A stretch of 64,000 nt of DNA from Mesorhizobium sp. (GTDB lineage: Bacteria > Pseudomonadota > Alphaproteobacteria > Rhizobiales > Rhizobiaceae): NCBI GenBank assembly GCA_004017275.1, contig SAKE01000016.1, positions 62,001-126,000 on the forward strand. The letters run 5' to 3'. This document shows, in pieces, positions 17,237 through 25,396 of this stretch. The notes under the pieces are model-generated. The model did not search any database, was not told the origin of the DNA, and worked only from the letters and a program-made list of their open reading frames with translations. Numbering within the stretch: the first letter of the stretch is position 1; each line of letters begins with the position of its first letter. Position numbers and translations under genes: made by a program.

Positions 17237-17593
17237 CTACGGCACCAGATCGACCGTCTCGGTCGAATGCTCCACGCAGATAAAGCAACAGGTGTCGCAG
17301 GGCTGGTCGTTGTCCGGCCCGACGCCGGCTGAGATGCTGTCATTGCCGTCGACCCAAGCGCCGTAGCAGATATGTTCGCCCTGATTGCACGAGAGCGGCA
17401 CGGATTTCTGCGAACCGGGATCGATCAGGAACACCTTGTCGTTGCCGGGCCAGACCGTCTCGCGGTCGCGGCTGAACAGCTCGACCGCGACCGCTTCCTT
17501 GCGCAGGTTCTTGACGAAGAAGGCCATCTCGGCGGCCTGCGCCGAGGTGGTGAAGAGCAAGGCCGCCAGTGCAGCCATACGAAAGAGCGTCAC
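17237..17593 (-). CDS. Secreted six-cysteine protein, copy 2 (unknown family)
   Basis: Paralogue of the preceding gene product. I start it at GTG 17593, which has GAGG seven bases upstream, giving 118 residues; an ATG at 17629 would add 12 residues before the signal peptide. Signal peptide: FRMAALAALLFTTSAQAAE. The mature part keeps VELFSRDRETVWPGNDK, SCNQGEHICYGAWVDGN, GVGPDN and CDTCCFIC, matching copy 1 at all six cysteines. The tandem pair came from a duplication and may be cotranscribed, copy 2 first. The function is unknown. Confidence 0.78.
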   Translation of the reverse strand: MTLFRMAALAALLFTTSAQAAEMAFFVKNLRKEAVAVELFSRDRETVWPGNDKVFLIDPGSQKSVPLSCNQGEHICYGAWVDGNDSISAGVGPDNDQPCDTCCFICVEHSTETVDLVP

Positions 17594-17809
17594 CGTCGGA
17601 CCTCGCGAATCAGAGCGGCAGAATCGCATGCCTGCCGGCGACTAGGAAGACGCAGCACCCTCCGCCGCGATCTCACGTCCCAGCCGCACCGTTTCCCGCA
17701 CCAAAAGGTCGATATCCTCGCCTCAATTCCGCAGGGTTAACGAAGTCGGAAGGAGTTGTTTAACCGTTCGCAGCTATGTCACCGCTGGGGGGCCGACAAA
17801 GTGAGTATG

Positions 17810-17989
17810 ATGAGCAACAGCCCCGACAAGCGCAATGAATGGCGCGCCATCTTTTACGTGCAAGCTCGCGTTGCCATCCTGTTTGTCCCTGTGGTCGCCA
17901 GCCTGCTGATCATCGCAGCGCTTGCCGGCACCGAACGCAAATCCGTTCCCAGCCCGATCGACCCAACCGTCACCGGTTCCGTGCGATAG
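17810..17989 (+). CDS. Small single-span membrane protein, hypothetical
   Basis: 59 residues from ATG 17810 (an ATG three bases upstream and a GTG at 17801 are alternatives). After a charged start (SPDKRNEWRAIFYVQAR) comes one hydrophobic segment, VAILFVPVVASLLIIAALAG, and a short Pro/Thr/Ser-rich tail ending TVTGSVR. Codon third positions are GC-rich as in neighbouring genes, which supports real coding. It reads rightward between two leftward gene groups. No function can be assigned. Confidence 0.5.
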   Translation: MSNSPDKRNEWRAIFYVQARVAILFVPVVASLLIIAALAGTERKSVPSPIDPTVTGSVR

Positions 17990-18003
17990 ACCGGCCTCGG
18001 CCG

Positions 18004-18312
18004 TCAAACAAAGCGCGGGATCGGGCCGTTCTGCGGGGTCACGTCGTCGCCGAGGTCGACAAACACCTCGTCGACATAGCACCATGCCCAGCCTTCCGGC
18101 GGATCGTAACCCTCGATGATCGGATGCTTGGTGGCGTGAAAATGTTTGGTGGCGTGGCGGTTGGGCGAGTCGTCGCAGCAGCCGACATGGCCGCAGGTGC
18201 GGCAGAGCCGCAGATGCACCCATTGCGACCCGCTCTTCAGGCATTCCTCGCAGCCGAGAGCGCTCGGCGTCACCTTCCTGATGTCGCGCGTATGTCTGCA
18301 TTCGTCCATCAT
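18004..18312 (-). CDS. UBP-type zinc finger protein
   Basis: 102 residues forming one ZnF-UBP domain. Ligand-type residues are seen in order: C and H in MDECRHTRDI, C-x2-C in GCEEC, C-x2-C in RLCRTCGHVGCCDD, and the two histidines of RHATKHFHATKHP. In eukaryotes this fold binds the C-terminus of ubiquitin; in bacteria the ligand is not known. Its ATG overlaps the TGA of the cNMP/thioredoxin-reductase-like gene by four bases, and these two genes are frequently neighbours, so they probably act together. The broken upstream gene may reduce translation of this one through lost coupling. Confidence 0.9.
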   Translation of the reverse strand: MMDECRHTRDIRKVTPSALGCEECLKSGSQWVHLRLCRTCGHVGCCDDSPNRHATKHFHATKHPIIEGYDPPEGWAWCYVDEVFVDLGDDVTPQNGPIPRFV

Positions 18313-19994
18313 GGTCTCCCGGCTGTTCGAGATGCGTCGGCATCGCCGCGTGCGAGATAGGCGTGCAAGGCCGCCACCACCTGGGCGCCTTCGCCGACGG
18401 CCGCCGCGACGCGTTTGATCGAGCCGGCACGGACATCGCCGATGGCGAACACGCCGCTGCGGCTCGTCTCCATCTGCGCCGATCCCAGTTCCGCTCCGGT
18501 GCGCACGAAACCCTTGGCGTCCAGCGCCACATCGCAGTTCGCCAGCCAATCGGTGTTCGGGTCAGCGCCGATGAAGAGAAAGAGATGGCGGATCGGGCGC
18601 GTCGTTTCCACGCCGGTGGCGCGATTGCGCCAGCGCACGGCGGCAAGATTGCCCTCGTCGCCCTCCAGCGCTTCGATCTCGGTTCCGGTCAGCACCTCAA
18701 TGTTCGGCTGCGCCCTGATGCGCTCGACCAGATAATGCGACATGCTGGCTTCAAGGCTGCCGCCGCGCACCAGCAGCGCCACCTTGCGCGCGTGGCTGGC
18801 CAGATACACCGCTGCCTGTCCGGCCGAATTGCCGGCGCCGACCAGCGCCACTTCCTGGCTCGCGCAAAGCCGCCCTTCGATGGGTGACGCCCAATAATGC
18901 ACGCACGTTCCCTCGAACTGCGCCAGATTGGCGACATCGAGGCGGCGATAGCGCGCGCCGCTGGCGATCACCACGCTGCGCGTGCGCACTGTCTCGCCGT
19001 CGCCGACATCGAGCATATAGCGGGCGCCCGACGCGTCGGTGGCGGCGCTCAAAAGCTTCGCCTCGTCCGGTATGACCATTTCGACGCCGAATTACTGCGC
19101 CTGGTTGTAGGCGCGCGCCATCAGTGCCATGCCGGTAATGCCTGTGGGGAAACCGAGATAGTTCTCGATGCGCGACGAGGCGCCGGCCTGACCGCCGAAG
19201 GCACGGCAATCGAGCACGATGGTCGACAGGCCTTCGGAGGCCGCATAGACCGCCGCCGCCAGCCCCGCCGGTCCGGCGCCGACAATGGCCACGTCATACA
19301 CCGTGTCGGCATCGATCGGCCGCAGCAGGCCGATGCAGCGGGCAAGATCCTTTTCGACCGGGTTGCGCAGCAGCCTGCCGTTCGGACAGAGCACGATCGG
19401 CAGATGGTGCGGATCGACCTCGAAGCGCTCGACAAGGGTTTTGGCGCAGGGATCGCTGTCGGAATCGAGCACGCGGTGCGGTTGGCCGCTGCGGGCGAGA
19501 AACCCCTGCAGCCGCAACACGTCGCCATTGCCGACGGGTCCGATGATGATCGGCCCGCTGGTGGCGCTTTCCAGCAGCCCGACCCGACGCAGGATCAGCG
19601 CCCGCATGATCCGCTCGCCGAGATTGGCCTCCTGCACCATCAGGTCGCGCAGCCGTTGTGAGGCGATGACGAAAGCCTCCACCGGCTCGACTGCCTCGAC
19701 ATTGACCAGCGAAGGTCGCGCCGAGAGCTGGGCCAGCTCGCCGACAAAACTGCCCGGACCGTGCGTGACGATCGTCTCGCGCCGGCCGAGCCCACCACCT
19801 TGGGTGATGTCGACCTTGCCTGACAATACGACGATCAGACCGGGTGCCACATCGCCTGCCGTGACGATGTGCTCGCCTGCGGCATAGGCGCTGGCCTCAC
19901 CGAACCGGCGCATGCGGTCGATGTCCACCTCGACCAGCGTCGGGAAGGCCTGGTCGCGGCGGGCGCCGAAGATTGCGGTGGCGGATTGAGACAT
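18309..19994 (-). pseudogene. cNMP-binding domain/thioredoxin-reductase-like FAD protein, interrupted by an in-frame TAA
   Basis: The full reading frame of 562 codons from ATG 19994 is open except for TAA at 19094-19092 (codon 301). Before it lie a cyclic-nucleotide-binding domain (about 20-135), a thioredoxin-like linker (about 150-225) and the FAD-binding half with IVGAGPAGLAA at 238; after it the NADPH half with LVGAGNSAGQAAVYLA and the C-terminal GVFAIGDVRAGSIKRVAAAVGEGAQVV. The text reads RAYNQAQ-stop-FGVEMVIP, where homologues have an amino acid, probably Lys. One base change or a sequencing error explains it. The CxxC pair of true thioredoxin reductases is not present. The reading frame upstream of 19994 runs into tRNA-Leu and is not coding. 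Confidence 0.88.
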
Positions 19995-20164
19995 GGTTGC
20001 GAGCGTAGCGAAACGGCCGCGGAGTTTGAAGCGGTTTGTTCGGCGCCTGACCGGAAGGGGAGGTGGTTGATGGCCCTCGACGTCGTCATCCTCGGGCTTG
20101 CGGGGATGACGAAGTTCTTGGACGGCATCTATAAAAGCTGATCCCGTTGGTAGTCGGGAAAAAA

Positions 20165-20249
20165 TGGTGCCCAGAAGAGGACTCGAACCTCCACTCCTTG
20201 CGGAACACGGACCTGAACCGTGCGCGTCTACCAATTCCGCCATCTGGGC
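20165..20249 (-). tRNA. tRNA-Leu (anticodon CAG)
   Basis: 85 bases including an encoded CCA end. The acceptor stem GCCCAGA pairs with TCTGGGC. The D arm holds AATTGGTAGACGC, the anticodon stem CACGG/CCGTG encloses the loop TTCAGGT with anticodon CAG, a long variable arm of the class II type follows, and the T loop is GGTTCGAGTCC. All of this fits tRNA-Leu. It is read leftward, toward the cNMP/TrxR-like gene. Confidence 0.97.
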
Positions 20250-20334
20250 TGGTGCGGGCTCATGTAAGCGGGCAAGTGATGTGTGTCAACGCGCTTTTTT
20301 CGAGGGCTGACGCTTGCCGGCTCAGTTTCGGGCG

Positions 20335-20515
20335 TTGGCGCTGCCCCTCACCTGCCTACCGGCATCCTCTCCCCGTATAGTGACGGGGAGAGGGACGCTC
20401 TCATCGCCGATTTCGCCAATCGTCTGCGTTTGCAAGAAGGTGCCGGCGCTACGGCCAGCCCCCTCGCCCCGTTTACGGGGAGAGGATGCCGGCAGCCAGG
20501 TGAGGGGCGGCGGCG
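20335..20515. repeat. Composite inverted-repeat element, about 180 bp, type A, tails outward
   Basis: Fills most of the 309-base gap between tRNA-Leu and gpmA. Left arm CGCTGCCCCTCACCTGCCTACCGGCATCC... with hairpin CTCTCCCCGT/ACGGGGAGAG; right arm is its inverse, ending GGTGAGGGGCGGCGG. The inner segment, with TTTCGCCAAT and TTTGCAAGAAGG, is shared with the element at 25173-25355, so this is a whole repeated unit of MITE-like build, not just two arms. Confidence 0.85.
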
Positions 20516-20558
20516 GCTTCGAAAAATTGGTCTCGAACGCAGTGACCAAGCTGCCGCC

Positions 20559-21179
20559 TCAGTCAGCCAGCACTTCCTTGGACGCCACGGTCGAATCGGC
20601 GTTGAGCTGGTAGATGACCGGAACGCCGGTGCCGAGCTCCAGCTTGACGATCTCCTCGCCCGACTTGCCGTCCAGCGCCATGATCAGGGCGCGCAGCGAG
20701 TTGCCGTGCGCGGCGACCAGCACCGTGCCGCCGCGCAGCACATGCGGCTGCAGATCGTGCAGGTAATAGGGCCAGACGCGGGCGCCGGTGTCCTTCAGGC
20801 TTTCGCCGGCGGGCGGCGGCACGTCGTAGGAGCGGCGCCAGACATGCACCTGCTCTTCGCCCCATTTCTTGCGGGCGTCGTCCTTGTTGAGGCCGGAGAG
20901 GTCGCCATAGTCGCGCTCGTTCAGTGCCTGGTCGCGGATGGTTGTCAGATTGCTTTGGCCGACCGCGTCGAGAATGTGCTGGCAGGTTTTTTGCGCCCGG
21001 ACCAGTGCCGAGGTGAAGGCGATGTCGAATTTCAGGCCGCGCGCGTTGAGCTTCTGCCCGGCGGACTTGGCCTCGGCATGCCCCTGCTCGGTCAGGTCGA
21101 CATCGCGCCAGCCGGTGAACAGGTTCTTCAAATTCCATTCGCTCTGGCCGTGGCGCACGAGCACGAGGGTTCTCGACAT
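20559..21179 (-). CDS. gpmA: 2,3-bisphosphoglycerate-dependent phosphoglycerate mutase
   Basis: Interconverts 3- and 2-phosphoglycerate in glycolysis. 206 residues from the ATG at 21179, where the family start MSRTLVLVRHGQSEWN appears with the phospho-acceptor His of RHG; the frame continues upstream but without similarity. NLFTGWRDVDLTEQGHAEA, RDQALNERDYGDLSG and the second catalytic His in VLVAAHGNSLRAL are present. At about 206 residues it is the shorter alphaproteobacterial form. It follows dapB by 32 bases and is likely the last gene of the glk operon. Confidence 0.96.
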   Translation of the reverse strand: MSRTLVLVRHGQSEWNLKNLFTGWRDVDLTEQGHAEAKSAGQKLNARGLKFDIAFTSALVRAQKTCQHILDAVGQSNLTTIRDQALNERDYGDLSGLNKDDARKKWGEEQVHVWRRSYDVPPPAGESLKDTGARVWPYYLHDLQPHVLRGGTVLVAAHGNSLRALIMALDGKSGEEIVKLELGTGVPVIYQLNADSTVASKEVLAD

Positions 21180-21211
21180 GTTTGCTCCCTTCAAGTTGGC
21201 AGATAGGTCGC

Positions 21212-22054
21212 TCAGCTCAGGCCGAGCACATCCCGCATCGAATACAGTCCCGGCTTCGTGCCGCGCGCCCAAAGCGCCGCCTTGACGGCGCCGCGGGCGA
21301 AGATGGCGCGGTCCTCGGCATGGTGGGCAAGCGTGATGCGCTCGCCAGTGCCGGCCAGCATCACGCTGTGGTCACCGACGACGGAGCCGCCGCGCAGCGT
21401 GGCAAAGCCGATCGAGCCCGTCTTGCGCACGCCCGTGTGGCCATCGCGGACCCGTACATCATTGCCGGCCAACGCGATGCCGCGCCCGGCGGCGGCGGCT
21501 TCGCCGAGCAGAAGTGCGGTGCCCGACGGCGCGTCGACCTTGTGCTTGTGGTGCATTTCGAGGATCTCGATGTCGAAATCGTCGGCGTCGAGCGCGCGCG
21601 CCGCCTGTTCGACCAGCACCGCCAGAAGATTGACGCCGAGGCTCATATTGCCCGACTTGACGATTGTCGCATGGCGCGCCGCTGCCGCGATCTTGGCATT
21701 GTCGTCGGCCGAGCAACCCGTCGTGCCGATGACATGGACGATGCGCGCCTGCGCCGCATAGCCGGCGAATTCGACTGATGAGGCTGGCGTGGTGAAATCG
21801 AGCACGCCGTCCGCCTTGGCGAAGACCGGCAACGGATCATCGCCGATCGGCACATTGATGATGCCGATGCCGGCCAGCTCGCCGGCATCCTTACCCAGAT
21901 AGGGCGAACCCGACCGCTCGACCGCGCCGATGACCCGCGCGCCGGGGATGGTGTGGATGGCGCGGATCAGCGTCTGGCCCATGCGGCCGGCAGCGCCCAC
22001 CACCACCAGGCCCATATCGGTTGCCGGTCTGTCGGTTGCTGATGTCTCGCTCAT
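21212..22054 (-). CDS. dapB: 4-hydroxy-tetrahydrodipicolinate reductase
   Basis: Reduces 4-hydroxy-tetrahydrodipicolinate to tetrahydrodipicolinate in lysine and meso-diaminopimelate synthesis. 280 residues. The nucleotide motif VVVGAAGRMGQTLIRA is at residues 17-32; VIGTTGCSADD, the catalytic-site stretch LEMHHKHKVDAPSGTAL and the C-terminal FARGAVKAALWARGTKPGLYSMRDVLGL are diagnostic. Its ATG overlaps the stop of the ABC exporter gene (ATGA), and gpmA follows, so it belongs to the glk-ABC-dapB-gpmA transcription unit. Confidence 0.97.
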   Translation of the reverse strand: MSETSATDRPATDMGLVVVGAAGRMGQTLIRAIHTIPGARVIGAVERSGSPYLGKDAGELAGIGIINVPIGDDPLPVFAKADGVLDFTTPASSVEFAGYAAQARIVHVIGTTGCSADDNAKIAAAARHATIVKSGNMSLGVNLLAVLVEQAARALDADDFDIEILEMHHKHKVDAPSGTALLLGEAAAAGRGIALAGNDVRVRDGHTGVRKTGSIGFATLRGGSVVGDHSVMLAGTGERITLAHHAEDRAIFARGAVKAALWARGTKPGLYSMRDVLGLS

Positions 22055-23952
22055 CTGGTGCTCCCGGCGATGCTCTGCGTCTCGGCGTTGCGAGCCGAAG
22101 TCTGGATCGGCCCGCTGTCGTCGACAAGCCCCAGGCCCCTGATGCCCTGGATGCGGTGGAAGCGGGCATAGACGCTGTGCGGATCGGCCATCAGCGAGGC
22201 GTGCGTGCCTTCCTCGACCAGCCGGCCTTGTTCCATGACGATGATGTGGTCGGCATTGACCACCGTCGACAGCCGGTGCGCGATGACGATGGTGGTGCGG
22301 CCTTCCATAACCTTTGTGAGCGCCTGTTGGACGCGAGCCTCAGCCTCGTTGTCGAGCGCCGATGTCGCCTCGTCGAGCAAAAGGATCGGCGCCTGGCGCA
22401 CGATTGCACGGGCAATCGATACGCGCTGGCGCTGGCCGCCAGACAGGGTTACGCCATTCTCGCCGACCGGCGTGTCATAGCCCTGCGGTTGCTGGCGGAT
22501 GAAATCGTCGGCCGCGGCCTGCCCTGCGGCCTGTTCTATCTCAAGATCGGTGGCACCCGGCCGGCCGTAGCGGATGTTGTCGCGGATGGTGCCTTCGAAC
22601 AGATAGGGCTGCTGCGAGACATAGGCGATAGAGCCGCGCAGCGACTGTTTGGTGACCCTGGAGATGTCCTGGCCATCGATCTCGATGCTGCCCGCCTCGA
22701 CATCGTAGAAGCGCTGCAACAGCGCCACCAGCGTCGTCTTGCCGGCGCCCGAGGCGCCGACGATGGCAGTCACCTTGCCGGCGGCTGCGACAAAGCTCAG
22801 ATCGTGCAGGACCTGCGCCTCCTCGACATAGCGGAAGGAGACGTTGTTGAAGCGCACTTCGCCGGAGGTGAACTTCGCCTCGGCGGCGCCCTGCGCGTCG
22901 CTCTGCTGCGGCTCGATGTCGAGAAGCTCGTAGATCATGCGCGCATTGACAAGTGCGCGTTCCATGCCGACCTGCATGCGCGCCAACCGGCGGGCCGGAT
23001 CATAGGCGAGCGTCAGCGCCGTGATGAAGGAAAACACCGCGCCCGGCGGCTGGCCGAGAACGGTGGCCCGGTAGCCGGAATAGGCGATGACGCTGGCGAA
23101 GGCGATGCCGGCCAGCAGTTCGGAAACCGGCGTCAGCCGCTCGGAGACGCGGGCGATCTTGTTCGAGCGCTGTTCGGCATCCTCGGCGAGCTTGCTGATG
23201 CGGCGCGACAGCTCGTCCTCCATGGTGAAGGCCTTGACGATGGCGATGCCTTGCGTCGCCTCCTGCATGGCGCCGATCAGCCGCGAGTTGATCTGCACGG
23301 ATTCGCGCGTGATGCGACGCACCCGGCGCATCAGATAGGTGACGGTCCAGATCAGCGGCGGCCCGATCAGCAGCGAGCTCAGCGAGAGGATCGGATCCTG
23401 GTAGATCATGACGCCGACCAGGCCGATCAGCGAAACGGCGTCGCGCGCCGTCGAGGTCACAGTCATCGACATAAGATCGCGAATGCCGTTGACGTTCTCG
23501 TTGACCTGCGCCGCCAGCCGCCCGGACCTTGTGTCGTTGAAGAACGAAACGCCGAGCTTCATCAGATGGTTGAAGATGCGCTGTTGGTAGCGCGCCACCA
23601 GATTGTTGCCGATCCTGGCCATGGTCACCGCCTGGCCATAGCCGGCAAGGCCGCGCAGGATAAAGGCGCCGAGCAGGGCGGCGCAGATCCATGGGATCAG
23701 ATCGCCGCGCCGTTCGTAAAAGATCTGGTTGACGACCGGGCTCATGATCCAGGCGGCAAGTGCGGTCGTCGCCGACACGGTGAGCAGGCAGAGGATCGTG
23801 AAGATGTACGCGCCCCGATACTCGCGGCCGTTTTCGCGCAGAATGCGGCGGATAACCGCGACGATCTCGCCCGTACGGGGTTTCGACGGATTGGGGAGCT
23901 GAAATGTCAAATCGGAGCGCTTCGTAGGTTTCCGCTTCCCGCGGCCGGGCAA
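22051..23952 (-). CDS. MsbA-like ABC exporter, fused membrane and ATPase domains
   Basis: 633 residues. The transmembrane domain (about 45-345) has six hydrophobic segments, and the ATPase domain (about 370-600) has Walker A VGASGAGKTTL, the Q-loop QQPYLFEGTI, signature LSGGQRQRVSIARA, Walker B ILLLDEATSALD and the H-loop HRL. This layout is that of lipid flippases and multidrug exporters such as MsbA; it likely works as a homodimer. The substrate is not evident. It lies between glk (36-base gap) and dapB (ATGA overlap). The start is the first in-frame candidate and may be a few codons off. Confidence 0.92.
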   Translation of the reverse strand: MPGRGKRKPTKRSDLTFQLPNPSKPRTGEIVAVIRRILRENGREYRGAYIFTILCLLTVSATTALAAWIMSPVVNQIFYERRGDLIPWICAALLGAFILRGLAGYGQAVTMARIGNNLVARYQQRIFNHLMKLGVSFFNDTRSGRLAAQVNENVNGIRDLMSMTVTSTARDAVSLIGLVGVMIYQDPILSLSSLLIGPPLIWTVTYLMRRVRRITRESVQINSRLIGAMQEATQGIAIVKAFTMEDELSRRISKLAEDAEQRSNKIARVSERLTPVSELLAGIAFASVIAYSGYRATVLGQPPGAVFSFITALTLAYDPARRLARMQVGMERALVNARMIYELLDIEPQQSDAQGAAEAKFTSGEVRFNNVSFRYVEEAQVLHDLSFVAAAGKVTAIVGASGAGKTTLVALLQRFYDVEAGSIEIDGQDISRVTKQSLRGSIAYVSQQPYLFEGTIRDNIRYGRPGATDLEIEQAAGQAAADDFIRQQPQGYDTPVGENGVTLSGGQRQRVSIARAIVRQAPILLLDEATSALDNEAEARVQQALTKVMEGRTTIVIAHRLSTVVNADHIIVMEQGRLVEEGTHASLMADPHSVYARFHRIQGIRGLGLVDDSGPIQTSARNAETQSIAGSTR

Positions 23953-23988
23953 TTCGGCACCCCTCTTAACGCCAAGCGGCCGGCTTGC

Positions 23989-25029
23989 CTATGCCTTGGG
24001 CTGACTAACTTCGTCGCGCCACCGCCGCCCCTCCGTCTGGACGCCGAACAGCGACGGGTTCCTGGCGTAGGCGGCAAGGCCGAGAAGTGCGGCCAGCGGG
24101 TGGGTGATGACATAGACCGGCATGGTGCGCATCAGCGCGCTGTGCGGCGCCTTGTCCTCGAACGCGGCGCGGAAATTGCCGGCTTTCAGCGCCGGCACGA
24201 TCTTTTGCGCAATGCCGCCGGTGAGGAACACGCCGCCACGGCTCATGAACACCAGTGCGAGATCGCCTGCGGTGCGCCCGAGGCAGGTGACGAAAATCTC
24301 CAGCGCTTCTTCGGCGACAGGATCGGTCTTCGCCAGCGCCGCGGCGGTGACTTCCGCCGGCGTGGTGAAGGGCGATGGCTTGCCATCGGCCTTGGCCACC
24401 CCCCGATAGACATTGACCAGACCGCGCCCGCACAGGATCTGCTCGCCTGAAATGCGGCCTTCGAGCTTCTCGATATGCGGGAAAACCTCGAAATCGCGAG
24501 CCGAGCGCGGGCCAATGTCCATATGGCCGCCCTCACCGGGCACCGGTATCCAATGGCGAAGCGCATGGACCAGCCCGGCGACGCCGAGCCCGGTTCCCGG
24601 GCCGAGCACGACGCGCCCCGCATTGGGCTCCGGCGTGCCGCCGCCGATCTTTTCCATATGCTCCTCGCCGAGCGCGACGACGGCCAGCGCCTGCGCCTCG
24701 AAATCATTGAGCACGACAATGTCGCTCAAGCCGAGGCTGGCGAACATTTTCCTCGGCTTGACGATCCACGGGCAGTTGGTGAGCTCGATCTCGTCGCCGT
24801 CGACCGGGCCGGCCACCGCCAGCACCGCCGAATTGGGACGGACGGATGAACGGTCGAGCACGGCCGCCTGGATCGCCTCGTCGATGGTGTTGTAGTTCGC
24901 CGTTTGGACGATGGTCGGCTCGCCGGCCTCGGAATTGGCGTCGAGCACGATCGAAAAGCGCGCATTGGTGCCGCCGATGTCGCCGATCAGGATCGGAAAC
25001 CGCAACAAGGTATCGTCGTCGCCTGCCAT
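23989..25029 (-). CDS. glk: Glucokinase
   Basis: ATP-dependent phosphorylation of glucose to glucose 6-phosphate. 346 residues, the proteobacterial Glk (not ROK) type. The phosphate loop LIGDIGGTNARF begins at residue 14; LAVAGPVDGDEIELTNCPW, IVVLNDFEAQA, GPGTGLGVAGL, GEGGHMDIGPRS and the C-terminal domain piece VFLTGGIAQKIVPAL are all family marks. It is the first gene of the leftward operon with the ABC exporter, dapB and gpmA. Confidence 0.97.
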   Translation of the reverse strand: MAGDDDTLLRFPILIGDIGGTNARFSIVLDANSEAGEPTIVQTANYNTIDEAIQAAVLDRSSVRPNSAVLAVAGPVDGDEIELTNCPWIVKPRKMFASLGLSDIVVLNDFEAQALAVVALGEEHMEKIGGGTPEPNAGRVVLGPGTGLGVAGLVHALRHWIPVPGEGGHMDIGPRSARDFEVFPHIEKLEGRISGEQILCGRGLVNVYRGVAKADGKPSPFTTPAEVTAAALAKTDPVAEEALEIFVTCLGRTAGDLALVFMSRGGVFLTGGIAQKIVPALKAGNFRAAFEDKAPHSALMRTMPVYVITHPLAALLGLAAYARNPSLFGVQTEGRRWRDEVSQPKA

Positions 25030-25172
25030 GCTCTTTGTCCGTCCGTTCTTGGCAGCCTCTCACCGCCTCGTCGTGACTAGCGCATGACCTTGCAAAGGGA
25101 AAGCCGCTTCAACGTGAGTTCCAGGGCAATCGTTTCAAGTTTCGAGGTCGCCTCGTCACCCCTTCCCAAGGG

Positions 25173-25355
25173 CTGGCGCCGCCCCTCACCTGCCTGCCGG
25201 CATCCTCTCCCCGTATAGTGACGGGGAGAGGGGCGCTCTCTTTGCCGGTTTTGCCAATCATCAACGTTGCAAGAAGGACACCGTCGTTGCGACCAGCCCC
25301 CTTCTCCCCGTCACTATACGGGGAGAAGTGCCCGGCAGGGCGATGAGGGGCGGCG
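25173..25355. repeat. Composite inverted-repeat element, about 180 bp, type A, tails outward
   Basis: Second full copy of the element at 20335-20515, in the 367-base gap between glk and mepA. Arms: GCGCCGCCCCTCACCTGCC at the left and CGATGAGGGGCGGCGC at the right. Each has a hairpin of CTCTCCCCGT or CTTCTCCCCGT with its complement. The inside keeps GCCAATCATCAACGTTGCAAGAAGG. The rest of the gap (25030-25172) should hold the glk promoter, but I see no clear site. Confidence 0.85.
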
Positions 25356-25396
25356 CGAACTTCGGCGATTAAACCGTTTCCAGCGTGGACTGGCCG

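Noticed and set aside
19995..20243. N-terminal extension of the cNMP/TrxR-like frame
   Set aside because: The extension translates tRNA-Leu (it even begins inside the tRNA) and then a non-conserved stretch. ATG 19994 starts the conserved part.
22021..24450. 809-codon open frame opposite the ABC exporter and glk
   Set aside because: It runs antisense across three real genes and gives a low-complexity His/Arg/Asp-rich product.
13091..25355. Possible CRISPR array from the repeated hairpins
   Set aside because: Copies are scattered one pair at a time, are palindromic and are not separated by equal unique spacers; there is no cas gene.
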